Both the position numbers and the translations under genes were made by a program. Below, in pieces: positions 24,076 to 32,453 of a DNA stretch of 64,000 bases. The stretch spans positions 1,550,001-1,614,000 of the forward strand of contig NZ_WKJQ01000001.1 of NCBI RefSeq assembly GCF_009674625.1. The letters are read 5' to 3'. Origin of the DNA: Haloferax marinum (GTDB taxonomy: Archaea; Halobacteriota; Halobacteria; Halobacteriales; Haloferacaceae). The number at the start of each line of letters is the position of its first letter. Position 1 is the first letter of the stretch. The notes below the pieces were generated by a model that had not been told where the DNA came from, did not search any database, and was given only the letters and a program-made list of their open reading frames with translations.

Positions 24076-24582
24076 TTAGGCGTCGGAGACGGCGGCGACG
24101 ATTTCGTCGTAGTCCGGGAAGTCCGGCCACTGCGCTGCGACCCATCGGTACTGAACTTCGCGGTCCTCGTCGAGGAGGAAGACGGCGGGGCGGTGTTCGG
24201 TGATACCCGTCATGTCGTCGAGGTCGTTTTCGATACCGTAGTCGGTCGCGACGTCGGCCGCGGGGTCCGAGAAGAGTCGTGCGTCCACACCGCGCTCTGC
24301 GAGGAACGTCTTGTGCTCGTACGGCGAGGAGATAGAGACCCCGACGGTCTGGACTTCTTCGGGGACACCGCGGTCACGCAGATTGTTCCAGATGTACGTC
24401 GAGGGGAACGCGCCGTCCATCGTGTGGAACACGAGCAAGACGGGACCTTCGTCGGTCAGGTCCGAGAGCGACGCGTCCTCCCAGTACTCCTCGTCGACGA
24501 GTGGGCGGGTGAAATCGGGGGCGGTGTCGCCGACGTCCGGTGCGTCGTGTGGCGGGAGTTCGACCACGTCGAAGTCGACCAT
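24076..24582 (-). CDS. Peroxiredoxin-fold protein lacking the peroxidatic Cys
   Basis: A 168-residue thioredoxin-fold protein of the AhpC/redoxin type (VGDTAPDFTRPLVDEEYW, then LLVFHTMDGAFPSTYIWNNL). In true peroxiredoxins the loop after VLLVF holds a catalytic Cys; here no Cys is present anywhere in the protein. It therefore cannot act as a Cys peroxidase. The start codon overlaps the stop of the upstream CPYC gene by one base, so the two are co-translated and probably work together. It may be a scaffold or a partner of the glutaredoxin-like protein. Confidence 0.83.
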   Translation of the reverse strand: MVDFDVVELPPHDAPDVGDTAPDFTRPLVDEEYWEDASLSDLTDEGPVLLVFHTMDGAFPSTYIWNNLRDRGVPEEVQTVGVSISSPYEHKTFLAERGVDARLFSDPAADVATDYGIENDLDDMTGITEHRPAVFLLDEDREVQYRWVAAQWPDFPDYDEIVAAVSDA

Positions 24583-24851
24583 TATGCCACCTCCCCGTTG
24601 CCGTAGGTGCGTTCGAGGTAGTCGACGATGTTGGCGGACTCGGACATCGTGACACCCGTGTTCTCGTCGACGAGGGCAGGGACAGTTCGCTTCCCGGAGA
24701 CGCGCTTGACGACGTTTCGGTCGGAGTGCATCGGTTCGACGAAGCGCGAGCGGTAGTCGAGTCCGTGTTCGTCGAGGACGCGAACGACGCGCTCGCAGTA
24801 CGGACACGCCTGCAACCGATACAGCGTAATCGCCGGCTGGTCGTCTGACAT
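24582..24851 (-). CDS. Glutaredoxin / GST N-terminal-like protein (CPYC)
   Basis: An 89-residue thioredoxin-fold protein with the redox motif CPYC (ACPYCERVVRVLDEHG) near residue 16 and the cis-Pro region KRTVPALVDENTGVTMSES. It should act in thiol transfer. Haloarchaea use gamma-glutamylcysteine rather than glutathione, so the natural thiol partner may be that (established for the group). The start is chosen at MSDDQP, about 27 bases after a GCTTAGGC box. It is co-translated with the Cys-less redoxin. Confidence 0.87.
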   Translation of the reverse strand: MSDDQPAITLYRLQACPYCERVVRVLDEHGLDYRSRFVEPMHSDRNVVKRVSGKRTVPALVDENTGVTMSESANIVDYLERTYGNGEVA

Positions 24852-25011
24852 GGGGGCACATTGGGAAGACCCCCGCCTAAGCCCTTCGCTCGCGGGCATC
24901 CCCGCCGCAATGGCGCACAGTGTCCGAGCGTTCTCCTGGACCTCGCTACGGTCTGGCGGTGACGCCGAGGGCAACTCTTAATTCCGGTCCCACGCAAGAC
25001 TGTATAGTTAC

Positions 25012-26406
25012 ATGGGTTTGCCGCCGCTACTACCACTTCCAGCCACGTTCCTCACGGCCGCACAGGTCTCGAACGTCCCGCTGGACGACACGACAATCAC
25101 GGTCCTCGGTGGGGCTGCGATTCTCGTCCTCATCGCACTCTCGGCGTTCTTCTCTTCCTCCGAGATCGCGATGTTCTCGCTCGCGAAACACCGCGTCGAC
25201 TCGCTCGTCGAAGACGGGGTCCCCGGAGCGACGCGCGTCAAAGCGCTCAAAGACGACCCACACCGACTCTTGGTCACGATTCTCGTCGGCAACAACATCG
25301 TCAACATCGCCATGTCGGCGCTGGCGACGGGACTCCTCGCCGTTCTCAACTTCGGACCCGGTGAGTCGGTGCTCATCTCCACGTTGGGTATCACCACGCT
25401 CGTCTTGCTGTTCGGCGAGAGCGCACCGAAGTCCTACGCGGTCGAGAACACGGAGTCGTGGGCACTCAGAATCGCCCGTCCGCTGAAGTACGCCGAACTG
25501 CTGTTGCTCCCGTTGGTCGTCTTCTTCGACTACCTGACGCGGATCATCAACAGCATCACCGGCGGCCAGACCGCCATCGAGACGACGTACGTCACGCGTG
25601 ACGAGATTCAGAACCTCATCGAGACGGGCGAACGCGAGGGCGTCATCGAAGAAGAAGAACGCGAGATGCTCGACCGCATCTTCCGGTTCAACTCGACCAT
25701 CGCGAAAGAGGTCATGACGCCGCGTCTCGACATGACCGCCGTTCCGAAGGACGCCACCATCGACGAAGCCATCGAGACCTGTGTGCAGGCAGACCACGAA
25801 CGCGTCCCCGTCTACGACGGGAACCTCGACAACGTCATCGGCATCGTCAACATCCGGAACCTCGTCCGCGAGAAGTACTACGGTGAACGCGGCGTCGGCC
25901 TCGCAGACATCGTCTCGCCGACCCTCCACGTCCCCGAGTCGAAGAACGTGGACGAACTGATGGCCGAGATGCAAGACACCCGGATGCAGATGGTCATCGT
26001 CATCGACGAGTTCGGGACCACCGAGGGACTCATCACGCTCGAAGACATGGTCGAAGAAATCGTCGGAGACATCCTCGAAGGCGACGAGGAAGAACCGTTC
26101 GAGGAAGTCGACGAGGACACCTTCCTCGTCCGCGGCGAGGTCAACATCGACGAAGTCAACGAGATGCTCGACATCGAACTCCCGGAGGGTGAGGAGTTCG
26201 AGACGCTCGCCGGTTTCATCTTCAACCGCGCTGGCCGCCTCGTCGAAGAAGGTGAGGAGATAACGTACGGCGACATCGTCATCCGCATCGAACAGGTGGA
26301 CAACACGCGCATCATGAAAGCGCGCATCCGAACCAACGTCGGCGTCGACGACGACGAAGACGAAGACGAAGACGACGAAGAAGCAGAAGTCGAACCGGAC
26401 GCCTGA
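25012..26406 (+). CDS. CNNM/CorC-type membrane transporter (DUF21, CBS pair, CorC_HlyC)
   Basis: A 464-residue protein. Residues about 30-190 form the DUF21 membrane domain (FFSSSEIAMFSLAKHRVDSL; ESAPKSYAVENTE). A CBS pair follows (VMTPRLDMTAVP and the segment DNVIGIVNIRNLV), then a CorC_HlyC domain (about 355-440), and a very acidic tail. Related proteins move magnesium or cobalt, or protect from metal stress. The acidic tail is a haloarchaeal feature. It stands alone. Confidence 0.92.
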   Translation: MGLPPLLPLPATFLTAAQVSNVPLDDTTITVLGGAAILVLIALSAFFSSSEIAMFSLAKHRVDSLVEDGVPGATRVKALKDDPHRLLVTILVGNNIVNIAMSALATGLLAVLNFGPGESVLISTLGITTLVLLFGESAPKSYAVENTESWALRIARPLKYAELLLLPLVVFFDYLTRIINSITGGQTAIETTYVTRDEIQNLIETGEREGVIEEEEREMLDRIFRFNSTIAKEVMTPRLDMTAVPKDATIDEAIETCVQADHERVPVYDGNLDNVIGIVNIRNLVREKYYGERGVGLADIVSPTLHVPESKNVDELMAEMQDTRMQMVIVIDEFGTTEGLITLEDMVEEIVGDILEGDEEEPFEEVDEDTFLVRGEVNIDEVNEMLDIELPEGEEFETLAGFIFNRAGRLVEEGEEITYGDIVIRIEQVDNTRIMKARIRTNVGVDDDEDEDEDDEEAEVEPDA

Positions 26407-26446
26407 TAACTGCAGTCCAGTCCGACACCGATTCGACCGGCCTGTT

Positions 26447-26722
26447 TTAGCCGAGAAGCGTAAACGAAAGCAAGACGAGCACGAGCGAGACGAGCGTGAG
26501 CACGACCAATCCACGCGAGGTTGCGGTGCCGTCGCTGAGGTGGGCCGAACGCGTACGGAAGCGAATCGCCAGGAAGAACCCGCCGAGACCGACCGCACCG
26601 AACGTGAATCCACGGAGAGAGAGTCCGGTGACGATAGCCATCGCGACGTGATAGACACCGAATCCCGCCCAGAGGGCGGCGACGAGATTGGCGAGGGCTA
26701 CCCGGAGAGCGCGAACGTTCAC
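26447..26722 (-). CDS. Small membrane protein coupled to PiT copy 2
   Basis: A 91-residue membrane protein with about three hydrophobic segments. Its GTG start overlaps the TGA of the upstream phosphate permease (GTGA), a strong sign of coupled translation and the reason for this start. No family is recognised. It might be a helper or modulator of the permease, by context only. Confidence 0.75.
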   Translation of the reverse strand: MNVRALRVALANLVAALWAGFGVYHVAMAIVTGLSLRGFTFGAVGLGGFFLAIRFRTRSAHLSDGTATSRGLVVLTLVSLVLVLLSFTLLG

Positions 26723-27915
26723 ACAGATAGTACGCTTGACACGAGCGTAAAGACGCCGTAGCTGAGGCCGAACGCGAGAACCAACGACCCGACCCACGCG
26801 AGGACGGTGTAGACCATCTTCTGTTTCGAGACACCGGACCCACCAGCGGCGAATCCAGACCCGATGATGGCGCTGACGATGATCTCGTTGAACGAGACGG
26901 GAACGCCGAGGGCGACGGCCGTCTGTGCGATAGCGAACGATGGAATCATCGCCGCAATCGAGCGCCGTGGACCGAGCGAGGAGTAGTCCTGTGCGAGTGC
27001 TTTAATCATCCGTGGGGCACCCGTCCACGACCCGGCGAGGAGGCCGACCCCACCACCGACGAGCAGCGCCACCAACGGGACGGTGACGGCGTCGAGCAAG
27101 GGAACTAACGGACCGATTGCGAGTCCGACCTGACTCCCGCCAGCAGAGAAGGCGACCAACCCGCCGAGGACGAGCAAGAATCGGCGCTGACCACGAGTCG
27201 GGTCGGTGCGCATCCAGCGACCGACGATGGCCGCTGCGACGACGCCAGCGAACAGGACGCTCGCGACGAACCACACCGACTCTCCGAATCCAGTGCCAGC
27301 GAGTCCGACGGCCGACGCGCGGGCCAGCGACGCAGACGACCCGTCCGTGCCCAGGCCAGCGAACTCCATGTTGGCGACGAGGACACCGACGATTCCGGCG
27401 AGAACCGGAACCGTCGCCGTCTCGGAGAACCGCTCTGAGCGAAGCGCTCGAGCAGTGGCGTACGACGCACCACCCCCGACGAACGGGACGAGCACCCACA
27501 GCGTCACGATTTGCTGGTATTTCGCCCACGCGGGGTCGCCACCCATCGCGAGTCCGACGCCGACGACCGCACCGGTGACGGTGAAGGCAGTCGCGATTGG
27601 GTAGCCGGCGAAGACGCCGAGTGCGACGAGTATCGCCGCGGTGAGCAGTGCTACGACTGCGGCCGTAACCGTGAGTGTGACGCCGCCGATGAGTTCGGTG
27701 CCGACCGCGTTGGTGACGTTGGCACCCTGAAGAATCGCGCCGGCAAAGCCGAGCAAGCCAACGACGAACCCAGCGCGCATCACCGAGATAGCGTTCGCAC
27801 CGACCGCAGGCGCGAAGGGCGTCGAACCGGACGACCCGGCCCCGATTGCCCACGCCATAAAGAGACTCGCGAGTGCGGCGACGACGAGCGTCGCGAGCGT
27901 TCCGACTGCTACCAC
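26719..27915 (-). CDS. PiT-family inorganic phosphate permease (copy 2)
   Basis: A 398-residue permease, GTG start, closely similar to the one at 21144-22328: GANAISVMRAG, FSAGGSQVGLAIGPLVPL and VPVSFNEIIVSAIIGSG appear in the same places. It is flanked by two small membrane proteins in one operon, unlike copy 1. Two permeases may differ in affinity or in control. Substrate is inferred from family. Confidence 0.9.
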   Translation of the reverse strand: MVAVGTLATLVVAALASLFMAWAIGAGSSGSTPFAPAVGANAISVMRAGFVVGLLGFAGAILQGANVTNAVGTELIGGVTLTVTAAVVALLTAAILVALGVFAGYPIATAFTVTGAVVGVGLAMGGDPAWAKYQQIVTLWVLVPFVGGGASYATARALRSERFSETATVPVLAGIVGVLVANMEFAGLGTDGSSASLARASAVGLAGTGFGESVWFVASVLFAGVVAAAIVGRWMRTDPTRGQRRFLLVLGGLVAFSAGGSQVGLAIGPLVPLLDAVTVPLVALLVGGGVGLLAGSWTGAPRMIKALAQDYSSLGPRRSIAAMIPSFAIAQTAVALGVPVSFNEIIVSAIIGSGFAAGGSGVSKQKMVYTVLAWVGSLVLAFGLSYGVFTLVSSVLSV

Positions 27916-27957
27916 AGACTCGCACCTCGCGTTCTGTTCCGGGCAGTCGACGACATC

Positions 27958-28125
27958 CTACCGGCGTCTTGCGTCATCGTAGCCTTCGCGCAGTCCGAGC
28001 AGCGTTCGCCGCACGAGAAGATATGCGAAGAAGACGAAGAGCAACATCACGATGAGCAACCCAGTGAACACTGGGTCTCCAACGAGGAAGTCGACGACGC
28101 CGTCTACGACCAGAGGGTCGGGCAT
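27958..28125 (-). CDS. Very small membrane protein upstream of PiT copy 2
   Basis: A 55-residue protein with one strong membrane helix (FTGLLIVMLLFVFFAYLLV) and a basic C terminus. It is 42 bases upstream of the permease on the same strand. ATG 28125 lies about 27 bases after a GCTATACC box, giving a leaderless transcript that would continue into the permease. Function unknown. Confidence 0.68.
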   Translation of the reverse strand: MPDPLVVDGVVDFLVGDPVFTGLLIVMLLFVFFAYLLVRRTLLGLREGYDDARRR

Positions 28126-28222
28126 GTGCGAGGATTCCGAGTGCCCTGGGTATAGCAATTTCGGCGTCGGGACGTAACAAGATACTAATATTTTTTAGGT
28201 GGACCGGGAGTAACGCGGATAG

Positions 28223-29269
28223 ATGGCCGACCTGATACCCTCCAACTCCAGTGACCTCGACGACGAGCGGGAAGGCCGAGACCCGCGAGTCATCGGTCTC
28301 GACAGCGACGAGGCCGACGAACTCCTCGCTGCCATCTCGTCTTCGACCGCTCGGTCGGTTCTCGCATCACTCCACGAGGCCCCCGCAACCTCCTCGGAAC
28401 TTGCGGCAGACGTGGACACCTCACTCCAGAACGTCCAGTACCACCTCGGAAATCTCTCTGACGCGGGTCTCATCGAAGTCGTCGACACCCGCTACTCCGA
28501 GAAAGGCCGCGAGATGAAGGTGTACACGCCCTCCGACCGCGCACTCGTCGTCGTCGCCGGCCGCGAAGACGAGACGCGTGGCCTCAAAGGCGCACTCTCC
28601 CGCCTCATCGGCGGTATCGGCGTCCTCGGTGTCGGCGGTGTCGTGGTGAACCGACTCGCTCGGACGGGGAGCGTCTTCCCGTTCGCTGCGACGGGCGGGG
28701 CCGACGGTGGGAGTGCAGAGAGTACCGAAGCGAGTGACAGTGGTGGTGCTGGCGGGAGTGGAGGCGCGGCGAACGAATCGACGAGTTCGGACGTCGCGGT
28801 TAGCTACGAAGGGGAAGATATCGGAGTGAACTCGAGAGGCGGGGGCGAGACGACTGCTGCAGACGCGACGACGACCGCCGAAGGCGACGGCGGGTACAGT
28901 ATCGCGGAGTCGACGACGACCGAATCAGCAGACCAAGCCCAGACTGTCACCGAAGAAGCGACTCGGACTGTCGCCGAGGAGACGACTCAGACCGTCGCCG
29001 AGGAGGCGACTCGAACCGTCACGGAGACGGCGGCCTCGACGCCGACACCAGCCCCGACTGACGAACCAGCGACGGCAGCAGAATCCGTGACGACAACAGA
29101 ATCCGTGACGACAGCAGTCCAGACGGCCACGGAAACGGCCGCGCAGTTCACGAGCGGGTCTCCCGGCGTCACCGACACGATTGGCGTCCCCTCGCCGGGA
29201 GCGATGTTCTTCCTCGGCGGACTGACCGTCCTGCTCGTGTGGGTCGCAGTCGGCGTACTTCGTGACTAA
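28223..29269 (+). CDS. Membrane-linked winged-helix protein with Ser/Thr-rich stalk
   Basis: A 348-residue protein of unusual build. Residues about 30-110 form an ArsR-type winged helix (ARSVLASLHEAPATSSELAA, then VDTSLQNVQYHLGNLSDAGL). A first hydrophobic stretch is near 128-145 (IGGIGVLGVGGVVV), a second at the C terminus (AMFFLGGLTVLLVWVAVGVL). Between them is a long Ser/Thr/Glu region with repeats of TVAEEAT. The DNA-binding domain should be cytosolic and the Thr-rich stalk outside, probably glycosylated (inference). It is divergent from the phosphate permease operon, which may be a target. A CTAATATTTTTTAG box lies about 28 bases upstream. Confidence 0.85.
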   Translation: MADLIPSNSSDLDDEREGRDPRVIGLDSDEADELLAAISSSTARSVLASLHEAPATSSELAADVDTSLQNVQYHLGNLSDAGLIEVVDTRYSEKGREMKVYTPSDRALVVVAGREDETRGLKGALSRLIGGIGVLGVGGVVVNRLARTGSVFPFAATGGADGGSAESTEASDSGGAGGSGGAANESTSSDVAVSYEGEDIGVNSRGGGETTAADATTTAEGDGGYSIAESTTTESADQAQTVTEEATRTVAEETTQTVAEEATRTVTETAASTPTPAPTDEPATAAESVTTTESVTTAVQTATETAAQFTSGSPGVTDTIGVPSPGAMFFLGGLTVLLVWVAVGVLRD

Positions 29270-29475
29270 AACGGCCGTTTTAGCTTACGGTGCGTATTTG
29301 ACCTGCTCTCCCGTAGGACTGTGTACGAGGCCGCGTTCGGGGTGACGGCGACGGACCCACTGCCCCCCAACCGGTGCCCCTGCCCACCGTCGTCGTCTTC
29401 CGACGTGCCTCGGAACGCCGAGCCCGTGCCCTCCACCCTGTTCCCGCTGGTTCTTCGGCCCCACCAACACCTTCG

Positions 29476-29997
29476 TCAGTTCCCGCCGGGCACGACACGG
29501 AACGTGTCGAACACCTCACCATCGACAGTGACGAGTCTTCCCCGCAACCCACCGCCGGGGAGCGGTTCGAGTTCCGCGTGTGCCTTTCGGTGCCCTCGCG
29601 GTTGGGCGTGACTCCCCGGATTGAGGAGTGGAATCGCCCCCGTGCCGTCGAACGTCGGTCGGTGGCTATGGCCGAAGATGACTGCGTCAGCACCGCGCTC
29701 CCGGCCGAAGAGTGAGAGCGCCGTCCCACCGCCGCGGCGAGTGTGTGTCATCGCGAACTCCACGCCGCCGTAGGTGAAGTTTCGTGCCTCGGGAATTCGG
29801 TCGCGAATCTCGGAGGCGTCGTTGTTGCCGTAGACCGCCAGAAACTGCTCGGACTCGTCGATAAACGCGTCGAGGACCGATTCGCGCATGAAGTCACCCG
29901 CGTGGACGACGAGGTCTGCTTCTCTGACCGCGTCGAGCGTTCGACTCGCGAGACGGTGGCCGTCTGTGCTGTGTGTGTCGGAGACGACGACGAGCAT
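29476..29997 (-). CDS. YfcE/MJ0936-type metallophosphoesterase
   Basis: A 173-residue phosphodiesterase of the calcineurin-like fold. Metal-binding motifs are SDTHSTDGHR at the N terminus, HAGDFM, YGNNDA, the His in FAMTHTRRG, and FGHSHRP. MJ0936-like enzymes cleave phosphodiesters with Mn or Ni; the natural substrate is not known. Length is as expected. A 206-base gap to the previous gene contains only doubtful frames. Confidence 0.9.
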   Translation of the reverse strand: MLVVVSDTHSTDGHRLASRTLDAVREADLVVHAGDFMRESVLDAFIDESEQFLAVYGNNDASEIRDRIPEARNFTYGGVEFAMTHTRRGGGTALSLFGRERGADAVIFGHSHRPTFDGTGAIPLLNPGSHAQPRGHRKAHAELEPLPGGGLRGRLVTVDGEVFDTFRVVPGGN

Positions 29998-30132
29998 ACC
30001 GACACTATGGGTCGAAGGTAGTGAACCCTATCGTCTTCGAGTCGGGCGAACAGGGGGCGTGTTTGGTGGGGACGCCGACGGACATGTGTCCGTGGCGAAA
30101 CGTCTATCCGGGCGGGGGGAGTGCCCCACGAC

Positions 30133-31077
30133 ATGGCAGGCAGTACGTCCGTCGTCGTCGCCGCCCTCTTCGCGAACGGGGCCATCGCCATCCTCAAATT
30201 TCTCGGGTTTCTCGCGACTGGGAGTCCCTCCATGCTCTCGGAGACGTACCACTCCATCTCCGACACCGGGAATCAGGTGTTTCTCCTCATCGGCATTCGG
30301 TACAGCAAACGTGAGGAGACGCAGATGCACCCCTTCGGGTTCGGGAAAGCACAGTTCTTCTACTCGTTTCTCGTCTCCGTGATGCTGTTCGGCATCGCGG
30401 GGTGGGAGTCGGCGAAACACGGTTACGACGCCCTGATGCACCCCGGACACGGTGGCGGCGCAGAGAGTATCTTACTCTTCGGGATGGAGATTCGACCCAT
30501 CTGGGTCAACGTCGCCATCCTCCTCGGTGCCATCGCCTTCGAGAGTTACGCCTTCGTGAAAGCCAACGCCGAACTCCGCCGCCAAATCAACGAGTACGAG
30601 TGGGATGGCCTCGTGCAAGCGTTCCGGGAGACGAGCGACGTGACGACGCTGACGGCCTTTACCGAAGACACCGTCGCGCTCGTCGGTGCGATGCTCGCAC
30701 TCGTCGGTATCGGTCTCACCGAACTCACGGGGAATCAGGTGTACGACGCGGCGACGGCGCTCCTCATCGGTATCCTCCTCATGGGGTTCGCCATCGCACT
30801 CGCGTGGGAGAACAAGCGACTGCTCATCGGTGAGAGCGTCCCGACACGCGACGAACAGGAGCTCAAGAAAATCGTCCGAAACGACCCCCACGTCACCCAC
30901 GTGGACAAGTTCCGCGCATCCTACGTCGGCCCCGAGAAACTCCTGCTCGCGCTCGACGTGAGTTTCGACCCCGAACTCGACACCGAAGAGATAGACGACC
31001 ACATCACCGCCATCGAAGAGACACTCAAGGCGGCGGACGACCGAGTCCACTTCGTCTACATCGAACCCGAACTGTGA
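30133..31077 (+). CDS. Cation diffusion facilitator (CDF) metal transporter
   Basis: A 314-residue efflux transporter for zinc, iron or similar divalent ions. The first membrane segments contain ALFANGAIAILKFLGFLATG and SMLSETYHSISDTGNQVFLL, which carries the metal-binding His and Asp (HSISD) of the family. The second site near FTEDTVALVGAML reads Glu-Asp rather than His-x3-Asp, so metal choice may differ. A cytosolic C-terminal domain follows (about 215-314). ATG 30133 is preferred over GTG 30121 because a GTCTATCC box lies about 28 bases before it. Confidence 0.88.
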   Translation: MAGSTSVVVAALFANGAIAILKFLGFLATGSPSMLSETYHSISDTGNQVFLLIGIRYSKREETQMHPFGFGKAQFFYSFLVSVMLFGIAGWESAKHGYDALMHPGHGGGAESILLFGMEIRPIWVNVAILLGAIAFESYAFVKANAELRRQINEYEWDGLVQAFRETSDVTTLTAFTEDTVALVGAMLALVGIGLTELTGNQVYDAATALLIGILLMGFAIALAWENKRLLIGESVPTRDEQELKKIVRNDPHVTHVDKFRASYVGPEKLLLALDVSFDPELDTEEIDDHITAIEETLKAADDRVHFVYIEPEL

Positions 31078-31078
31078 G

Positions 31079-31297
31079 ATGAATCTCGTCGAACTCGCCC
31101 CCTCGGTCGTGTTCGTCGCGGCGGGCGGCTACATGTACAGTCGGCCGATGTCGGTCCGGAGTTTCGTTTCTCCGCGGAAGTGGAAGGAGTCGCCGGAGGA
31201 AGCAGCGCAACTCCAGCGCGTGTTGGCGAAGGCGGTTGGTTTTGCGCTCGTCGGCGGCGGCGTACTGTGGTTCGTCATCGCGCTTGCATTCGGCTGA
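31079..31297 (+). CDS. Small membrane protein downstream of the CDF transporter
   Basis: A 72-residue protein with two hydrophobic segments (VVFVAAGGYMYS and VGFALVGGGVLWFVIALAF) separated by a polar charged part. The ATG follows one base after the CDF stop, so it is co-transcribed. No family is recognised. Confidence 0.75.
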   Translation: MNLVELAPSVVFVAAGGYMYSRPMSVRSFVSPRKWKESPEEAAQLQRVLAKAVGFALVGGGVLWFVIALAFG

Positions 31298-31310
31298 GTC
31301 TGCCGAGTGT

Positions 31311-32336
31311 CTACTGCGACTGGACCGCTTCGGCGACGCGTTCGACTGCTTCCTCCACGTCTGCGCGGGAGACGTCGAGGTTCGTCGTAAACCGGGTGTG
31401 ATACTCCCCGAACGGTCCACCGAGAACGTCGACACCCTCACACAGGTCGACGAACTCTTCTGCCGTGAGTCCGGCGTCTTCGGAATCGACGACGACGATG
31501 TTGGTGTCGGGCGTCGGAACCGAGAGTCCGTCGACGGCGTCGAGGCCCTCCGCGAGGACGCGGGCGTTCTCGTGGTCGTCGGCGAGTCGGTCGACGTTGT
31601 CGAGGGCGACGAGACCGGGCGCGGCGATGATACCGGCCTGTCGCATCCCGCCCCCGAACTGCTTGCGGACGCGAGTCGCTTCTTCGATGAACTCCTCGGG
31701 GCCGGCGAGCATCGACCCGACGGGTGCACCGAGTCCCTTCGAGAGACAGAACATCACGGTATCGACGTTCTCGACCATCGCGTTCGGGTCTTCGTCGAGT
31801 GCGACGCAGGCGTTGAACACGCGTGCGCCGTCGAGGTGGACCGGGATGCCGAGTTCGTGTGCCGCCTCGGCCGCCGCGTCGATATCGGCTTTCGGGATGG
31901 CGACGCCGCCGCGGGCGTTGTGCGTGTTTTCGAGACAGACGACACCGGTTCCGGCGACGTGGAGTGACTCTTCGCGTGCGTGCTCGCGAATCTGGTCGGG
32001 CGTCGGGACGGCGCTCTCACCGGCGTCGAAGGCCCGAACCTGCAGGCCGGACAACTGGGCGAATCCGCCGACTTCCCACTTGTAGACGTGCGCCTGGACG
32101 TCGACGAGCGCCTCTTGACCGGGTTCGGTGTGGACACGGGCCGCGATTTGGTTCCCCATCGTCCCCGACGGGACGTACAGGGCGGCCTCCATTCCGACCA
32201 GTTCGGCGGCGCGTGCTTCGAGTTCGTTCACTGTCGGGTCGTCGCCGTACACGTCGTCACCGACCGCGGCGTCGCGGGCGGCCTCACGCATCTCGTCGGA
32301 TGGGAGGGTGACCGTGTCGCTTCGGAGGTCTATCAT
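31311..32336 (-). CDS. L-threonine aldolase family (PLP enzyme)
   Basis: A 341-residue PLP-dependent lyase. It begins MIDLRSDTVTLPSDEMREA as all family members do; the PLP Lys is in MFCLSKGLGAPVGS and the cofactor Asp in VHLDGARVFNA. It splits threonine or allo-threonine to glycine and acetaldehyde, or acts on a related 3-hydroxy amino acid. The frame is open far upstream to 33566, but that is antisense to the aminopeptidase. It is divergent from the aminopeptidase gene. Confidence 0.92.
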   Translation of the reverse strand: MIDLRSDTVTLPSDEMREAARDAAVGDDVYGDDPTVNELEARAAELVGMEAALYVPSGTMGNQIAARVHTEPGQEALVDVQAHVYKWEVGGFAQLSGLQVRAFDAGESAVPTPDQIREHAREESLHVAGTGVVCLENTHNARGGVAIPKADIDAAAEAAHELGIPVHLDGARVFNACVALDEDPNAMVENVDTVMFCLSKGLGAPVGSMLAGPEEFIEEATRVRKQFGGGMRQAGIIAAPGLVALDNVDRLADDHENARVLAEGLDAVDGLSVPTPDTNIVVVDSEDAGLTAEEFVDLCEGVDVLGGPFGEYHTRFTTNLDVSRADVEEAVERVAEAVQSQ

Positions 32337-32453
32337 CGGCCAAAGAGACCGCACCGACCGAGAAATAGCCCGGTGGTCCGTTCGGGTTCCGTCCCGCGAT
32401 GGCAACATTTGCGCTTCGAAACATGTTTGCCCAGGGGAGACACACGCCACGGT

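Noticed and set aside
23931-24203. Plus-strand frame with 11-residue repeats over the 33-bp minisatellite
   Set aside because: No promoter or ribosome site, runs antisense into the redoxin gene, and looks like a by-product of a repeat period divisible by three.
29285-29470. 61-codon minus-strand frame just after the metallophosphoesterase stop
   Set aside because: It starts only with GTG, is very rich in Arg and Gly, has no typical acidic haloarchaeal bias and overlaps another open frame; not enough support for a gene.
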